Source of the DNA: Umbelopsis ramanniana AG
Taxonomy: Eukaryota; Mucoromycota; Umbelopsidomycetes; Umbelopsidales; Umbelopsidaceae
Assembly: GCF_025399195.1 (NCBI RefSeq)
Contig: NW_026252092.1
Coordinates: 1 to 64,000, forward strand
DNA length: 64,000 nucleotides
Direction of reading: 5' to 3'
The notes under the pieces were generated by a model. That model worked only from the letters and a program-made list of their open reading frames with translations, made no database searches and was not told the DNA's origin. Numbering within the stretch: the first letter of the stretch is position 1; each line of letters begins with the position of its first letter. Below are positions 28,417 to 41,300 of the stretch, one piece after another. The translations under genes and the position numbers were made by a program.

Positions 28417-29799
28417 GCTCTGAAAGTGGCATACTTACCAGAACAAAGTTGTCTGTAACTTTAAATATGAGAGTGGCGATTGAATTCACCCAATTTAACC
28501 GCCGCTCTACCAAGCACTTTTGCGTAACACTCTCTCTCTGTCTCATTTTTACTTTCACTTTTTACCCCGTTTTTTCTCAGTTGTTAAAAGACGAGAAAAA
28601 AAAAGTTATGCATATATTTGCAAGTAACGAGGGAAAAAAAAAGGTCGCAGATATAATAAAAACAATGATCAGGGATAGCAAAAAATCTTCACAGAGAGTG
28701 AACGAGAGATAAACAACTGCTTCACGAAATTTCTCATTTTCAAGGAGGAGATTGGACGACAAATATGTTCGTGCCATGGAAATTGATTGCACAAGTCACC
28801 ACAGAAATTGAAGGAGGGTCAAGTGAAAGAAGCTGTACTAGTGACGCTTTTCTGGACTTCACAGTATTGGTACCCGATGACAAACCCATATCGATTAGAA
28901 ATCCTATCATCCTCGGCGTGTCATCCCGCCTCACATTGAGCGTTTGGAAATCATCCGGCCCCCATACACGAAAACGAAGCTGGAATTATTTCAGGAGTAG
29001 ACTTGCTCCAAGTCCTTACCACGGCAGAGTAAAAATAGCGAGCCACGAATTCTTTCAAAGTTTTATTCGAAGCAAAGATGATAACGCCTATTCCGTCGCT
29101 CCATAATCTGGGGAGGTGATCTCGGCGTTATAGATTTTTTTTGTAACCGCCAACGGCAGCGACACAAATCCCCATAGATATAGAAAACTTCAACAAAGGA
29201 GTACTATGATCTAGGCAATTTCAATATCTTGACAGAGAAGCGTAAATAATTTCGGTAACATGCACCCTCCAAACTGATAGTGGTCATAGACGGCATAGAG
29301 GCATTGAAAGCCGCCAGCATATACACTCTGTGGCACACCATCCAGTAGCGCATGTATAATTCTGAAAATATCGCCTGCTACTACAATTTTGATCGTAGAT
29401 GAAATCTTAAATAATAATCAAAGAGGGCCAAAAGGTCTTGACGAAGATAACATCTCCAAAGTTTGCACTGAATGTCACAGAAGAGCATTAGTCAAATAGC
29501 CTTGGAAGGATCTTATGCATCCAATGCGTCGAAAAAGATCATACATGCGGCACACAGATGCATCTGCTGAGGCACCGTATAGAACCGGAAAGCACTACTA
29601 CACAATCATTCATCCAGGGTGATCTATAAAACTTCCAATCGACATGGCTTGCCATAACCGCTTCCTCCTATACTGGCCCATTCTTGCTTGAGGCACTGGC
29701 TAGCTTAGAACGTCAATGATACACTGGCCGTATTTATTTACAGAGCGAATTAAATTATTCTTCATCTAAAACAATTATATCATTAAATGCGGTATCATA
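28417..29799. other. Spacer between Zn2Cys6 copies 1 and 2
   Basis: Holds the promoter of copy 1 and the 3' end of copy 2. A plus-strand frame at 28765-29106 (113 codons) is open but shows no domain or splice support. Tracts such as AGAGAGTG near 28530-28540 are simple sequence. No recognised remnant of a fourth copy. Confidence 0.45.
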
Positions 29800-31883
29800 C
29801 TAAAACTTCATGCCATATGTTGAAAAGAGATTGGATATTCTTTCAACCAAACGTTGGCCCAAGGCCATAGGGTCACCATCTCCAGTTATGTGGTGATTAT
29901 ATACAGAATAAAACAAGTTGTGTTTGAGTAAAGTCTTTAGAATCATGAGCATTTTTTGTAATCCTTCTCTTGCTTGGCTGGCGAAGTATACGTCTGGTGA
30001 CTTGGCTAGGAGCATTAACGGTTCGCAAGCGAATAGTAACCAGTAAAATTCAATCTTGCACATCTCAACCCGACTCAGGAACTCGGCGATCTTGATGACT
30101 GACATTGCCGCAAGAAAAGTGATATGAGTGGACTCCACAAGAGTCGCTTTGTCGGTGGATGAATCAGAGTTGGTATTGGGATTCAAAGTACTTGTGTAAA
30201 CCGTGGTCCATTCACCGTAATATGTCAATAACAAAGATGCAATTCCTGCATCCAAGCCTTGAGGAATGTCCATCTTAACAATATCAAATGGCTTATCTCC
30301 TATCTTTAGTTCTGATGGTAGCCCAATGTACCATGCTGTGAATTCACTATTGATTTGTCTAATAGTCTTCCAGTTGACGGTTCTAATGGAGTCCGTAAAC
30401 TGAACGCTGGATTCAATCCAAGAGCTAGACCGGGTTTTCAGTAGATCCCATAAAAATGATTGCTTGACAAGTGCATGGCGCAATGCATTTTCGCCCAAGA
30501 CAGGTTTTGGCATCAGGAGTATCTCATCGAAGCTAACGATTCGCTGTGCTCCACTATTTTGCAGGAGGAACGATACTTGTTCATCTGATTTTTTGCACGA
30601 ATGAAGTGCAAGCTTGTATGTTTCCAGTTCCGGATTGGTAGGACCGTCTTTGTTCTTAATATAATGGATGTAGATATTCATACGCTGTTGTAAGTACGCT
30701 CGCGCGGTAGCTAGGAGCAGCCAGCTTTTCCGCACATTTTGAAGCATAAGATGCCCGGAAGACAGGGTCAATAGCAACAATGGCAAGGATAAGGGTGGAT
30801 CGTCTGACAGCATCAGCTCTTCCATGACTTCATTACATCGACCCATATAGTACGACGCTTGATCTGCTTGTGCAGATTGCGGTAGGTGGAAGAATGGAGA
30901 TTTGATACAATATCGAAGAGACATTGAGCATCCTATCGCCAATCTCAGATGATTGCCTATAGAATTGTCTCGGTTTTGGCGGTAAAATTCGGGATGAATT
31001 AATCGAGCCAGGGGGTCTCCACAGCTGAAATAACATTGTTCTAATAACGGTGTGATTTGTTGATTACAGGACTTGAGCGCAGATATCTGCGAGTACATCT
31101 TGACACTCTGTCGTAGTGATTCGCTGTTTAAATATTCTCTTACGTACTGTACTAGTGCTTGTGGAAAACGCCGATGTGGGAAAGGTATGAAGACTGACGA
31201 TTCTTGCTGAGGATCTGAAAATTGTCTGGGGATGTTGGAAGCGAATTCTAAGTATACTCTGTTTAAAAACTGTATCAAATCTGTATGGCCGAATTAGTTA
31301 GTGGGGAATTTTCACACTATGCAAGTAGCCATCTCTCTGGGGTTCCGAAAGTATAGAAGAAGGTTTACCTGCTGTTCGTTCCAGATTAACATTGAGTGTC
31401 AATTTTCGCGACTTGGATGAATGAATTATCACTTCCCAATTTGGATTCCTCACATATTCTGTGTCGCTTAAGGAGGAAGATGATGGCTGCCATTCTAGTT
31501 GGCTTCGTTGTTGTCCTTGCTGTAACTGCGTCTCTACGTTGGAGATCTCTTCCTCAAGCGCTTCAATGGACCTGAGGGCCATCAAAAACGCTTGTGCGTT
31601 TTCTTCACTATCTATATTGTGTTGCTCTTCGACATTACTACGGTCATACTGAAGTGAGCAAAGTATTCCTCGCTGACTACATCGGTTACAGTTGTTTTCA
31701 TCTCGAGATCTAATGCAGCGTTTCCGATGTTCTCGACATTGTTGACCTGTAATTGCGGAAAGAGGAGAGACTGTCAGTAAAGTCGTTTACATTACATACT
31801 GGCGCAAATAGGTATTGGTACCAACATGGAGTTACCCTTGGCACTGGAAAGATTGTAGGTGCTGTTCTAGAATTACTTGGCAT
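29800..31883 (-). CDS. Zn2Cys6 transcription factor, tandem copy 2
   Basis: Three exons, 31883-31826, 31746-31369, 31280-29800; 638 residues. Exon 1 is MPSNSRTAPTIFPVPRVTP plus a T. Splicing (donor GTTGGT, acceptor TTACAG) completes C20 and gives C-QQ-C-REHRKR-C-x8-C-NR-C-SQRGIL-C. Exon 2 has exactly the same length as in copy 1 (378 nt), then a coiled coil (IEALEEEISNVETQLQQ) and the junction ERTADLIQFLNRVYLEFA. The effector region is closest to copy 1: shared blocks include PKPVLGENALRH, SSVQFTDSIRTVNW, and SRVEMCKIEFYWLLFACEPL. Nuclear DNA-binding regulator by family. The tandem arrangement points to recent local duplication; target genes are not evident. Confidence 0.88.
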
Positions 31884-32289
31884 GCTCCATAAGAGGCATA
31901 TCAGACCACTAAGTAGATGCCCAAGTGACGGTTAATTATACTGGCTTTCGTCGAAGACTTTCTCAACGTTTTGTCGGTGTTTGATTTCGGCAACGTCCAA
32001 CAATAACCTTGTGGTCACTGCTCGTACTATTCTTTGCTTTCAACTGCTTATGATGCTCTCGTAATTGATATAGATAATTTATGATTAATGACTAAAAAAT
32101 ACCATTCAACCGTTATCTCCTATACATAATTTCTGTCCAACTTGGACAAGTCTCATTACCTCTATTCTGAGTTGTTTCTTTACCATAAAAGAAAGTTGCT
32201 TAAAATTACGACATAAAGATATGCGTTTGAAGTAAATTATTGAGCATTTTATCCAATGATCTAAGAAGGATCATTGCAGGTATGTTATA
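31884..32289. other. Spacer between Zn2Cys6 copies 2 and 3
   Basis: About 400 bp, AT-rich, promoter of copy 2 and terminator side of copy 3. Nothing else seen. Confidence 0.5.
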
Positions 32290-34365
32290 CTAAAACTGCA
32301 TATTATACTCTGAAAACAAGGCGTTCAACCTGCCAATTAGTCTCTGGCCAAAGGCGATAGAATTTCCGTTTTCCTGATGAACTTTACAAATAGGAGAAAA
32401 TAAGTTATGCTGAAGTAAAGACTTAAGGATACTAACAGCTTTTTTTAAAGCTTTTTCTGATTCGTAGGCAATATGAGAATCGGTTGATTTGGCCAGGTAC
32501 AGTAACGGTTCACAAGCAAACAGCAACCGGTGATATTCAATCTTGCACATTTCCACTTTATGGAGAAACTCTGATACTTTGACCATGGACAGCGACGCAA
32601 GGAAAATCATATGAGTTGATTCCAAAAAAGTTGCTTCATCTTTAGAAGGATTGGAGCTTGTATCAGGGTTATAAACATTTCCATAGACCCAGACCCATTC
32701 GCTGTAATATGTTAGTTGCAGACAAGCAATGCTTGTATCCAAGTCTTCAGGAATTTCCATGTTGACAATATCAAATGGTTTGTCTCCTATCTTAAGCTCT
32801 GATGGTAGCCCAATGTACCATGCTGTAAAATCACTATTTGTCTGCGTGATAGCTTTCCACTTGGCTGTTCGAATGGAGTTCGAGCATTGTATGCTAGAGT
32901 CGATCCTAGAATTAGACCGACGAGCCATAAGATCAAATAAAAATGATTGCTTAACTATTGCGTGATGCAATGGGTTATCGCCTATAACGGGTTTTGGCAC
33001 TAGTAGCATCTCGTCAAAGCTAAAGATGCTTTGTGCAGGACCATTTTGCACCAGATATGATATGTTTACATCTGCCTTTCCGCACAAAAGAAGCATAAGC
33101 TTGTAGGTTTCCAACTCCGGATTTGTAGGGCCGGTTTTGTCCATGATGGCATCAAAATAGTCATCCATATGATTGTGTAAGTATGCTCGTGCAGTCGCCA
33201 TGAGTAACCAACCTTTTCGAGCATCCATAAGATTGACATGTGTAACTGCTAGAGTCAACAACGATAATGAAAGAGTCAAAGGCGGGCTGTCCAGCTGCAT
33301 TAACTGGTCTATTTGCTCAGTGCAGCGATCCATGTAATACGACAGCAAACGCAGATGAGTTTTTTGAGGTAAATTATATAAAGGTGAATTTATACAGCTC
33401 CTCCCTAACAGTAAGCACCCCATCACTACTTTTAACTGATGACCTATGGAGTTATCCTGGTTTTGGTTGTAGTACGCTGGGTGTATTGAAGGAGCTGTGT
33501 AATACCTGCAGGTAAAGAATACTTCAGCCAGGCGAGGCGAAAATTGTTGATGATTTGAATTGATTTCAGACATTTGCAAGTCCAAGGATATGGCCCGACG
33601 CCGTGATGCACCCTCTAATGATTCTCTGATGCATTTCAACAGCATTATAGGTAATCGGGGAAAGTTAAAAGGTATGGAAACTGATACATCTTGGTGATGC
33701 TTAGATATTTGTCTCGGGATGCTGTTACCAAGTTCTGTACAAATTTTGTTCATAAATCGCAGTATATCTGAAATTTTATTTGTTAGAGAGTGATTGGCAT
33801 ACCGGAGGACCTTATTACTCTGGTCTATTGTGAATGAATATCTTACCTTCCGTTCGCTCGATATGTACATTCAGAGTCAATTTTTGCGAGTATGATGAGT
33901 GAATCGTTAATTCCCAATTGGAATTGCTTGATGATTCTCGGTCATCTGACATGGATAATTGCCAATCCAGTTGATTCCTCGGATTTCGCTTTAATTGCAT
34001 CTCAGCAGCTGATATCTGATTTTCTAATGTCTCTATTGATCTCAGCATTTGGAGGAATGCTTGTACACTCTCTCTGCTTTCCAAATTGTAGGGCCGTAGA
34101 AAGTCTGCCTCATCATCTTGAAGAGAACATACGATATTTCTTTTGATACATCGTTCACAATAGCCGCCAACTCGCGATCTAATGCAGCGTTTTCTATGTT
34201 CCCGACATTGTTCGCCTTAAATAGACGTTCAAAACATAGGAGGAGAGACAGTTGAGTAAAAGGTGTTATGATTGCGTTACTTGAGGACTCTGTACTGTGA
34301 TACCAACATGGAACAACTCTTGACACTGGAATTGGGGTGTGTTTGGTGGTAAGCTCATTCGACAT
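32290..34365 (-). CDS. Zn2Cys6 transcription factor, tandem copy 3
   Basis: Three exons, 34365-34308, 34215-33847, 33767-32290; 634 residues. Exon 1 reads MSNELTTKHTPIPVSRVVP plus a T. Exon 2 starts GC GAA CAA TGT, so the split codon is TGC (Cys) instead of TGT in the other copies: still cysteine, which supports the splice model. The cluster is C20-EQ-C-REHRKR-C-IRSRVGGY-C-ER-C-IKRNIV-C. A coiled coil and the long helical regulatory exon follow (ERTEDILRFMNKICTELGNS). This is the most divergent copy; exon 2 is 9 nt shorter. It lies 370 bp downstream of the 3' end of the PARP gene on the same strand. Confidence 0.87.
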
Positions 34366-34735
34366 ACTGAAATACAGAATCATAGCAAAGAAAAGTTGGT
34401 CAGTGTGCGCAAAATTGGTTCATAATCTAACACGGCTAAACAGTCACTCACTTCGGGGAGGCGAGCAAGTCAAATTACGTATAAACAAAAAAAAATGTGC
34501 AATGCGCCTTTTGAGGGATCCTTTAATAGAAATACTGAGAATCATATGGCTCTTTAAATTATTCCTCCGTACAGCGGCACTTTCCTGAGATTGTATCTCT
34601 CATACCGGGCCTTGGCATCTTCAAACTACTGACGTTTTATCTCCATTGCTTGGCATGGTTACACGAACTCCGATCAGCGCGACCGATTGAAATTCAAATA
34701 ATGGTATACGGTTTTTATTTCGGAAAGGTGATGGA
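34366..34735. other. Spacer between the PARP gene and Zn2Cys6 copy 3
   Basis: 370 bp carrying the 3' end of the PARP gene and the promoter of copy 3. No gene seen. Confidence 0.5.
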
Positions 34736-35350
34736 TCATTCCGCAGTTTTTACACAGAGATGATTATATAGTTTAGCATGATCCAAGCTCTTGTGCTGTG
34801 TTATACATTCATATCCCCATTTACAGTCTTCTCGATGGCGTACTTCAGCTAATCAAAATTTTATGTTAACCACCACGAAAGTTTCAAATGAGATCAATTA
34901 CCCGGAAAAATTCAAAAAGGCAGCTTACCAGGTATTCCATCAGTTGTCTTTTTGAACCAATTTATAAGTAGCCGGTCTTTGATATCATTTGCGCATGAGG
35001 TGCAAACAGAAGTGGTTTTGTTGAGTCGCATAGCTGGAGACAACTTGTCGGCACCTAAGAGCATCAATGTAAGTTTAGTATTTCTCTCTATGACAAAAAC
35101 ATCCAATTTAGTAACTGAAGATGCCAAGTAACTTACCACAAGGATTGGTTTCTAGTGCCGCAAGCTGATTTTCAATGCCTTCTTGATAGATCTTTTGAGC
35201 ATCGGTACCTTGATAGACCATTTGCATGCAGATTAACGTAGACTCATATTCATTGCATCGCTTCATGTTATGCTTGTAATCTTTTTCGCAGAAGTTGAAA
35301 TCCTGCATTCGCTTCAAGGATCCGTTTTCTGTTTGCTTAGTACACACCGG
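34736..35350 (-). other. Region encoding the CHFR-like cysteine-rich block and PBZ zinc finger
   Basis: The last exons encode YCPVC (residues 2745-2749), VCTSC (2834-2838) and CKWGYECITQ..HAKLYNHLC (2868-2891). The order CxxC - about 15 residues - (W/Y)..IP - R-x-DC-x-WG-xx-C-x-TQ - HA-x-K-x-NH-x-C is what I know from the C terminus of the ubiquitin ligase CHFR, whose PBZ finger binds poly(ADP-ribose). FHA and RING domains of CHFR are absent here. Resemblance is by eye, from memory of the family. Confidence 0.75.
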
Positions 35351-38300
35351 ACAATACCGCTTGTTCTGAACTACCACCAGGTATTTCATGCGAACTTGAG
35401 CTGGGTCGTACACAATATACTCATTGTTATGTAGATAACCGTAGGAAAACATATTGGTTGCACTGTTTCCCGTGGGTTTCACTTGCTCTTTATATGGGCC
35501 TTGAGGAACAATAACCTGGGAGAAAAGACATTGATAAGTAAGGGGGAAAATTCCAGCTTAAGCGAAGAGAACTACGTTATGCTTACCCCGTTTTTGTCAT
35601 ATTTATGATAAGTGGGATCTGGTCCATACTTTCCCAGTCCTTTGGTTGAAAGATAGCCTTCTTCGCTGTGTTCCATGAACTTTGTTTCCCACAGATCAAG
35701 TGTTTTGCCAAGAGCAACCTCACATAATATTAATAGACTGTATGGTTGTGCGTCCACGCTGGTGTAATCGTTGCAGTATCCAGAAGACTTTAAAAAGGTA
35801 TCCGCGAAATAAAGCCCAGATCCAAACATTGATCCCTGTAATGGTTCTTGGTCAGTAACTTATGCACAAGTACAATAAAAGTGATACTCAAAGTACTAAC
35901 CGATTCATAAGCCTGGGCCGGCTTAATTCGTAAACCTTGCTTGAGAATACCAATCATATTGCTAATTTTGGAGCCATGCCAAAGCAACATCCTATTGTCG
36001 ACAGCAGCAAACGGTTGATGTTGGACAGCTTCACTCTCCCTCTCCAATTGGAACAGATGTAGAAGGTCATAGTTTTCACCATTAGGTCCTGCTCCAGTAT
36101 CTTGCATATATTTGGACACCATGTCGTATGTAGCTCGGTGACCATTTTCAGGTGTTATTTCTTGCATATGACAATTTAAAGATTTGTATACATAGTCGAG
36201 CGGATGTAATTGATCCGATCGATGCTGGGCGGCCAAAAGCACATTTGCTGTATAATTGAAGTAGCGAAGGTTGTCAAGTCGGCTCTTTTCTGCATTCAAG
36301 GACGGTCTGTTGCTGAGGGGGACAATTCCTCTTGTAGAGTGACTTTTGTTGGGAACCAATAGATAATATTCATTTGAGAGCAGACTCAATTTATGGTGAA
36401 GTACTAAAATGAATGAAGTTAGTGAGTTGATAGAAAATGCATGGCTTTTCATTTCTAGTCATGCTACCTTTCATTCTTGCCACATTGTGTACGCCGACAA
36501 AGGCTACATTTCCAACGTCAAGCTCAACCAAAATGCCATCAATCTCTTTCAAAATGTAGTATGCCTTTTCAAGAGTTTCTTGAGACAGCTGGCCGAGTGG
36601 AAGATCGATCTTGCTGTCTTCTTGAGCGGATTTCAAATGTTTGAAATCCAAACAAAGTCGGAGACAATCCTGAACACCAGTACTCAATTGACTAGGAATA
36701 GGAGCTATAGGTATATCCAGCTCTGTCAATACAATACCCTTTTTATAAGGTGAAGTCTGGATCATGTTGAATTTTCCAGGCTTAGACTCAAAGGCAGTGT
36801 TTCTTGTAGCCCAATCATTGCCAGTCTTGGACCTGAAAATCTTTTCGAATTCAGTTACGGCTGCCTCACGAGAAGGCAATGGTGTTTTCTGATGCATGCC
36901 GTCGTCTCCTTGAGCGCCCCAACGAGTCCATAAGATATCCATTTCTAGTACTCTGTTGTATATAAGAGACATCTTGTAAAACCTGAGACAGATAAACCTT
37001 GATTAGCTTGTAACTCCTGGCTGACAAATTACATTTCAACACTCACATATTGCATCCCCAACGCGACGCCATCACATCTGTTCTGTGCAGCAGAATGTCG
37101 AGCGGTTCGCCGTTATAAACAACGACCTCGCCAACGTCTTCTAGTTCAGAGATTGGATCAACCTTGGCTTTTTCGTCGAGTTCCATTTCACCTTTGCTTA
37201 TTCTCTCAGCCTCGGCCTTCTCCAAAAGCATCTTGCGAGCTTCGTCGGCATCCTGCTCAACTGGCATTCGGTGATATTCATATACAGAATCCATTTCGCT
37301 TGATTCAAAATTGCCATCTGTAATTTCTTTGCTTCCCAGCTTTATCAGTTCATTGTAGAGGGTTTTGCTGGCTTGCTGTGCTGCATAGTCGATTGCTCGT
37401 TTACCTATTCAATGAAGTTAGTATAAATTACCAGACGTTAATGTCATTAATGTTAATGTTTACCGTCGTAATCTTTTTCGTTATTCATATGCTTCCATTC
37501 CTTTCCGATGTGCTTGAATAAGAGTGTTATGATTTTGTTGTTCTCATATGAGAAATTTTCAAAGCACTGCACTGCTCTTGTTACGATATTACGGCCAAAT
37601 TGATCCTTAAACTTCCAATCGATTTCAGCACCATTGGTATTGTTAAGTAGAATTTGGGTTGCCTCATAATTGTTATGCAAGATCGCATGATATAAAGCTG
37701 GAACTTGATCAGAGTAGTTTTGAGCAGATTTTTCGTCCTTAAGACAGCTGACGATGTTTCTGTTCGCCTCTCTATTGAGCAGAAGCTAGGGAATATCATG
37801 AAAAAATTAGGAATCAATGTATACAAAAACGGCAGTGCTATTACAAATATCTACCTTCAACAACTTCATGTTGTTTTTCCTAATCGCAAACTCAAGTAGA
37901 GTTTGACCAGATATCTCGTCGACAATGTTAACATTTGGGTCCAGTTTCCACATGAACTACAGGCTTGTTAGCAAAGAATATTTCTCCTAAATGAGCGATT
38001 GTATAACAGCACTTACATCCAAAATGTGATCATCAATCGCCTCTAACATATAGGTGTAGAAAACGCTTCGCTTAGAGTTCGGATCCATAATGTTGACGTT
38101 TGCTTTTTGCTCAAACAGCATCTGTTGACACCAAGGATCAGTAAAGATTTGGTAATATAGAAGCAATGTATGTTAAAGTTGTACCTTCGATCTTTCATAG
38201 TTTTTGATGTGTAGATTGTACATCAGCGGCGTACGTCCTTTGAGCAGACAATCGTTGGGCGAAATCACATCAACGTTGATATCGTATTGAAGAAGTAACT

Positions 38301-41300
38301 AATGAAGATTTGTTCATGAGAGTGCACATTGGTAGCAGCAATGTCAGACAGGTGTGAAGTTAATTACCTTGAAGATTTTATCATCCTTTTGCATGCAAGC
38401 AGCTATAATGGGATGCAATACATATTTCTTTTCTTTCTTGTCTACTTTCTCCACATAGAGTGATGGATTATTTGGTGAATGACCGGCATCAAGGAGTGCC
38501 TATAGTGGAAAGTTAGAATGCATCCCTTCGTCGTTTCAGCTTCAAACGATAATGATACTTGCCTTAAGAATACTTTCGTTCTTATCTTTCACAGCTTGCA
38601 TGATTGCATTTGGTCTTTCACGGAGCTCTCCGTCATCAAAGGAAGCTCCATGCTGAATTAGCAGTTTTGTCATTTCCAGATTTTTCCATTTTGCGGCTAA
38701 ATACAAGATCGGTGTAATGTTTCCTGAGCCTACATTCAAATTTGCTCCATTTGCAAGCAATAGCTGTTGAATCGAAGATAGGGTTAGTTACATGTTCAAA
38801 CCATTTTTAATCGAATGTCGCACGACTTACTTGAACAGCTACAATGCTGTTCGAATCTACAGCATGCCATATCTCGCTCTTTCCTTCACTATCAAGGACG
38901 TTGAGTTGTATAGTATTGAGCTGAAGAAGTCGCTTCAAGAGTAGGACTTGATTGAACTTGCAAGCTGAGTGAATGGGTGATTGTTTGTGGTTATCCAACT
39001 TAGTAGCATCAACGCTGAAATTGATCAAAAGATTGAAGAAGTCTTCAACGTATTCATCATAAATAGCCTGGTCGAATGGTGAGAACGAGCAGATGATATG
39101 GAAAAACGTTTGGTTCAAAATGCTTGAAGATCTAAGAGTTTCGGGATCTGCACTGTTCAATAGCAATGAGGCCATGTGGAATTTTCCTAAGATAATATAA
39201 AGGATTAGTGTTTACACATATTCTGATATACGCGAGCCTCCCACCAAATTACCTGTCTTCAGTGCGTCATGTACATATTCTATTTCATGTAAAAGATTGG
39301 TGAGTGCGCAATGAACATATACGGAGACGAAATGTACTTACTCAATGGAGAAATATCTTTTTCCATTATGAAGTAACCCAGGTTAAGAAATGATTTTGAT
39401 AGACTGTATTCGAAGGTTGACATGGATTTTCCGTCTGGCAAATGAATTTTGCCCCGAAGCATGGCACCTTTTTGGCTCATCATGACTGAATAGTCGACGT
39501 GATCGTAGATCATTGAGAGATTGACTGGAGAGTTCTTTGAAGATATCTTTGTTAAAAAATAATGACAAAATGTGTCAGTCGCAGCATGTAACGTACCATG
39601 TCCTTATCAACTGCGTTCAAATCAGGGCCCCTTTCCAGTAATCGAGTGGTACATGTAAAAGAGCCAACTCTTGCAGCGTAATGGAGAGGGCTACGTCCAA
39701 AGATATCACGTTGATCGCATTCAAGCTGAGGATATTTGAGGAGGAAATCCAATATGTCGATGCGGTCTGATTTGACGACTTGAGATTTGTTGAATTCTTC
39801 CCATTCGGCATCACTATATAGAGAAAGCTCTTCTTCAGACGCGAATTCTACATTTTGATCTTCTTCCATTTCTCCTTTGCTCATAGCTTTGATATTTTCG
39901 AGATGTTTTTTCTTGCCACTCATAAACCAGGACTCAGTATTACCAGAGCCATATTTTTTTACAAACTGGTCGATAAGTTTCTTTTGATTTTCATCATGAA
40001 GAATTTTTTGCTTGCTCTTTTGGACCCTTTCCTTGATGAGCCTAATGAATGTCATATCAGGTACATACGAAAGATTTACAAAAACAGTATGCAGAGCAGT
40101 ACGACCTGTAGTTATAAAAGTCAGCACAACTATAACCTAAATCTTCGTACGGTAGTAACTTACCAAATCTATCTGTTGCATTGACATCAGCGCCTGAATC
40201 CAGAAGAACCTTCTCCACTCTGAGGGACGTATTAATTTGTTCTTTGCTACTCTGTATAGCCCAGTGCAATGGTGTCTGATTCCACTGATTTCTAGCATTG
40301 ACGTTTGCTCCAGAGTCAATGACTTGTTTAACAATGCCGACCTTCTCGCTTCTGACGGCATAATGTAAGACAGAGTTTCCATAGATATCTGTAGCGTTGA
40401 TATTGGCGCCAGCTCCGATGAGATGCTTTATAGCTTCCAGGCATTTGGCTTTGACGGCTCTGATGATCGGTATTCCAAATGCGTTGTGATGATTGGGGTT
40501 CGCTCCAAGCTGTAATAACTTTTCAACAATCTCAGCGAATCCAAGTCCTGCAGCTAATGACAATGGAGAATTTGATGATTTGTCGATTTGATTGACGGCT
40601 GTGGTGACATCTGGATGTTGAAATTTCATAGCCTGTAGGATCATCATGATCAATTCCTGATCTCCATTTTTGCAAGCCATTATAAGAGCATTTTCGTCAT
40701 CTAAGAGGAGGGTGAGTAATGTATAAGTAGTGCAATTGCCTCAGAAAAGTTAAATACCTTTGTTGCACACGGAATACTTGATCTCATTAACGGATTCAGT
40801 GAGAAGCGCATTCACAATGGGCTTAACTCCTTTTCCTTGCAGAGCAATCATCAATGCAGATTGCTGTTCTCTATTACGCATATTGACATCTGAACCTAGC
40901 TTCAGCATGCCTGCTACAGCTTCCACGTAGTTATTTTGGTTCTCTTTGTCGTTTTCATATCTTTCGCTGAAAATTTTCACAGCTAGCATGAGTACAGAGT
41001 TCAGCGATCCATTGACATTGTTGATACCGATATTCATTTTCTTCTCCGCAGAATAACGAAGCATTTCCAATAACACCGTGGGGACATCCTGACTTGCAGC
41101 GACAATGGCAGAGGATATCATGTTATCGTCAACTTGATAAGGTTGAGCGCCGTAATCCAAGAGAATACGATTTGATTTGATCCATTCGTCACGATAATTT
41201 GGGTACTTCAGCTCGAACATCGCATTGACCTTCTGTAGCATTTCTTCCGAGTTTTCCAGGACATGGTCATAGTTGTCTGGTAGTCGTTGAGCAGAAAACA

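Noticed and set aside
27914-28558. Long continuous minus-strand frame that includes the first zinc-cluster exon and upstream sequence
   Set aside because: It reads through the intron and lacks the first cysteine; the spliced model restores a complete Zn2Cys6 cluster and agrees in all three paralogues.
28765-29106. 113-codon plus-strand frame between Zn2Cys6 copies
   Set aside because: No recognisable domain, no conservation evidence and no counterpart in the other spacers; kept only as a note.
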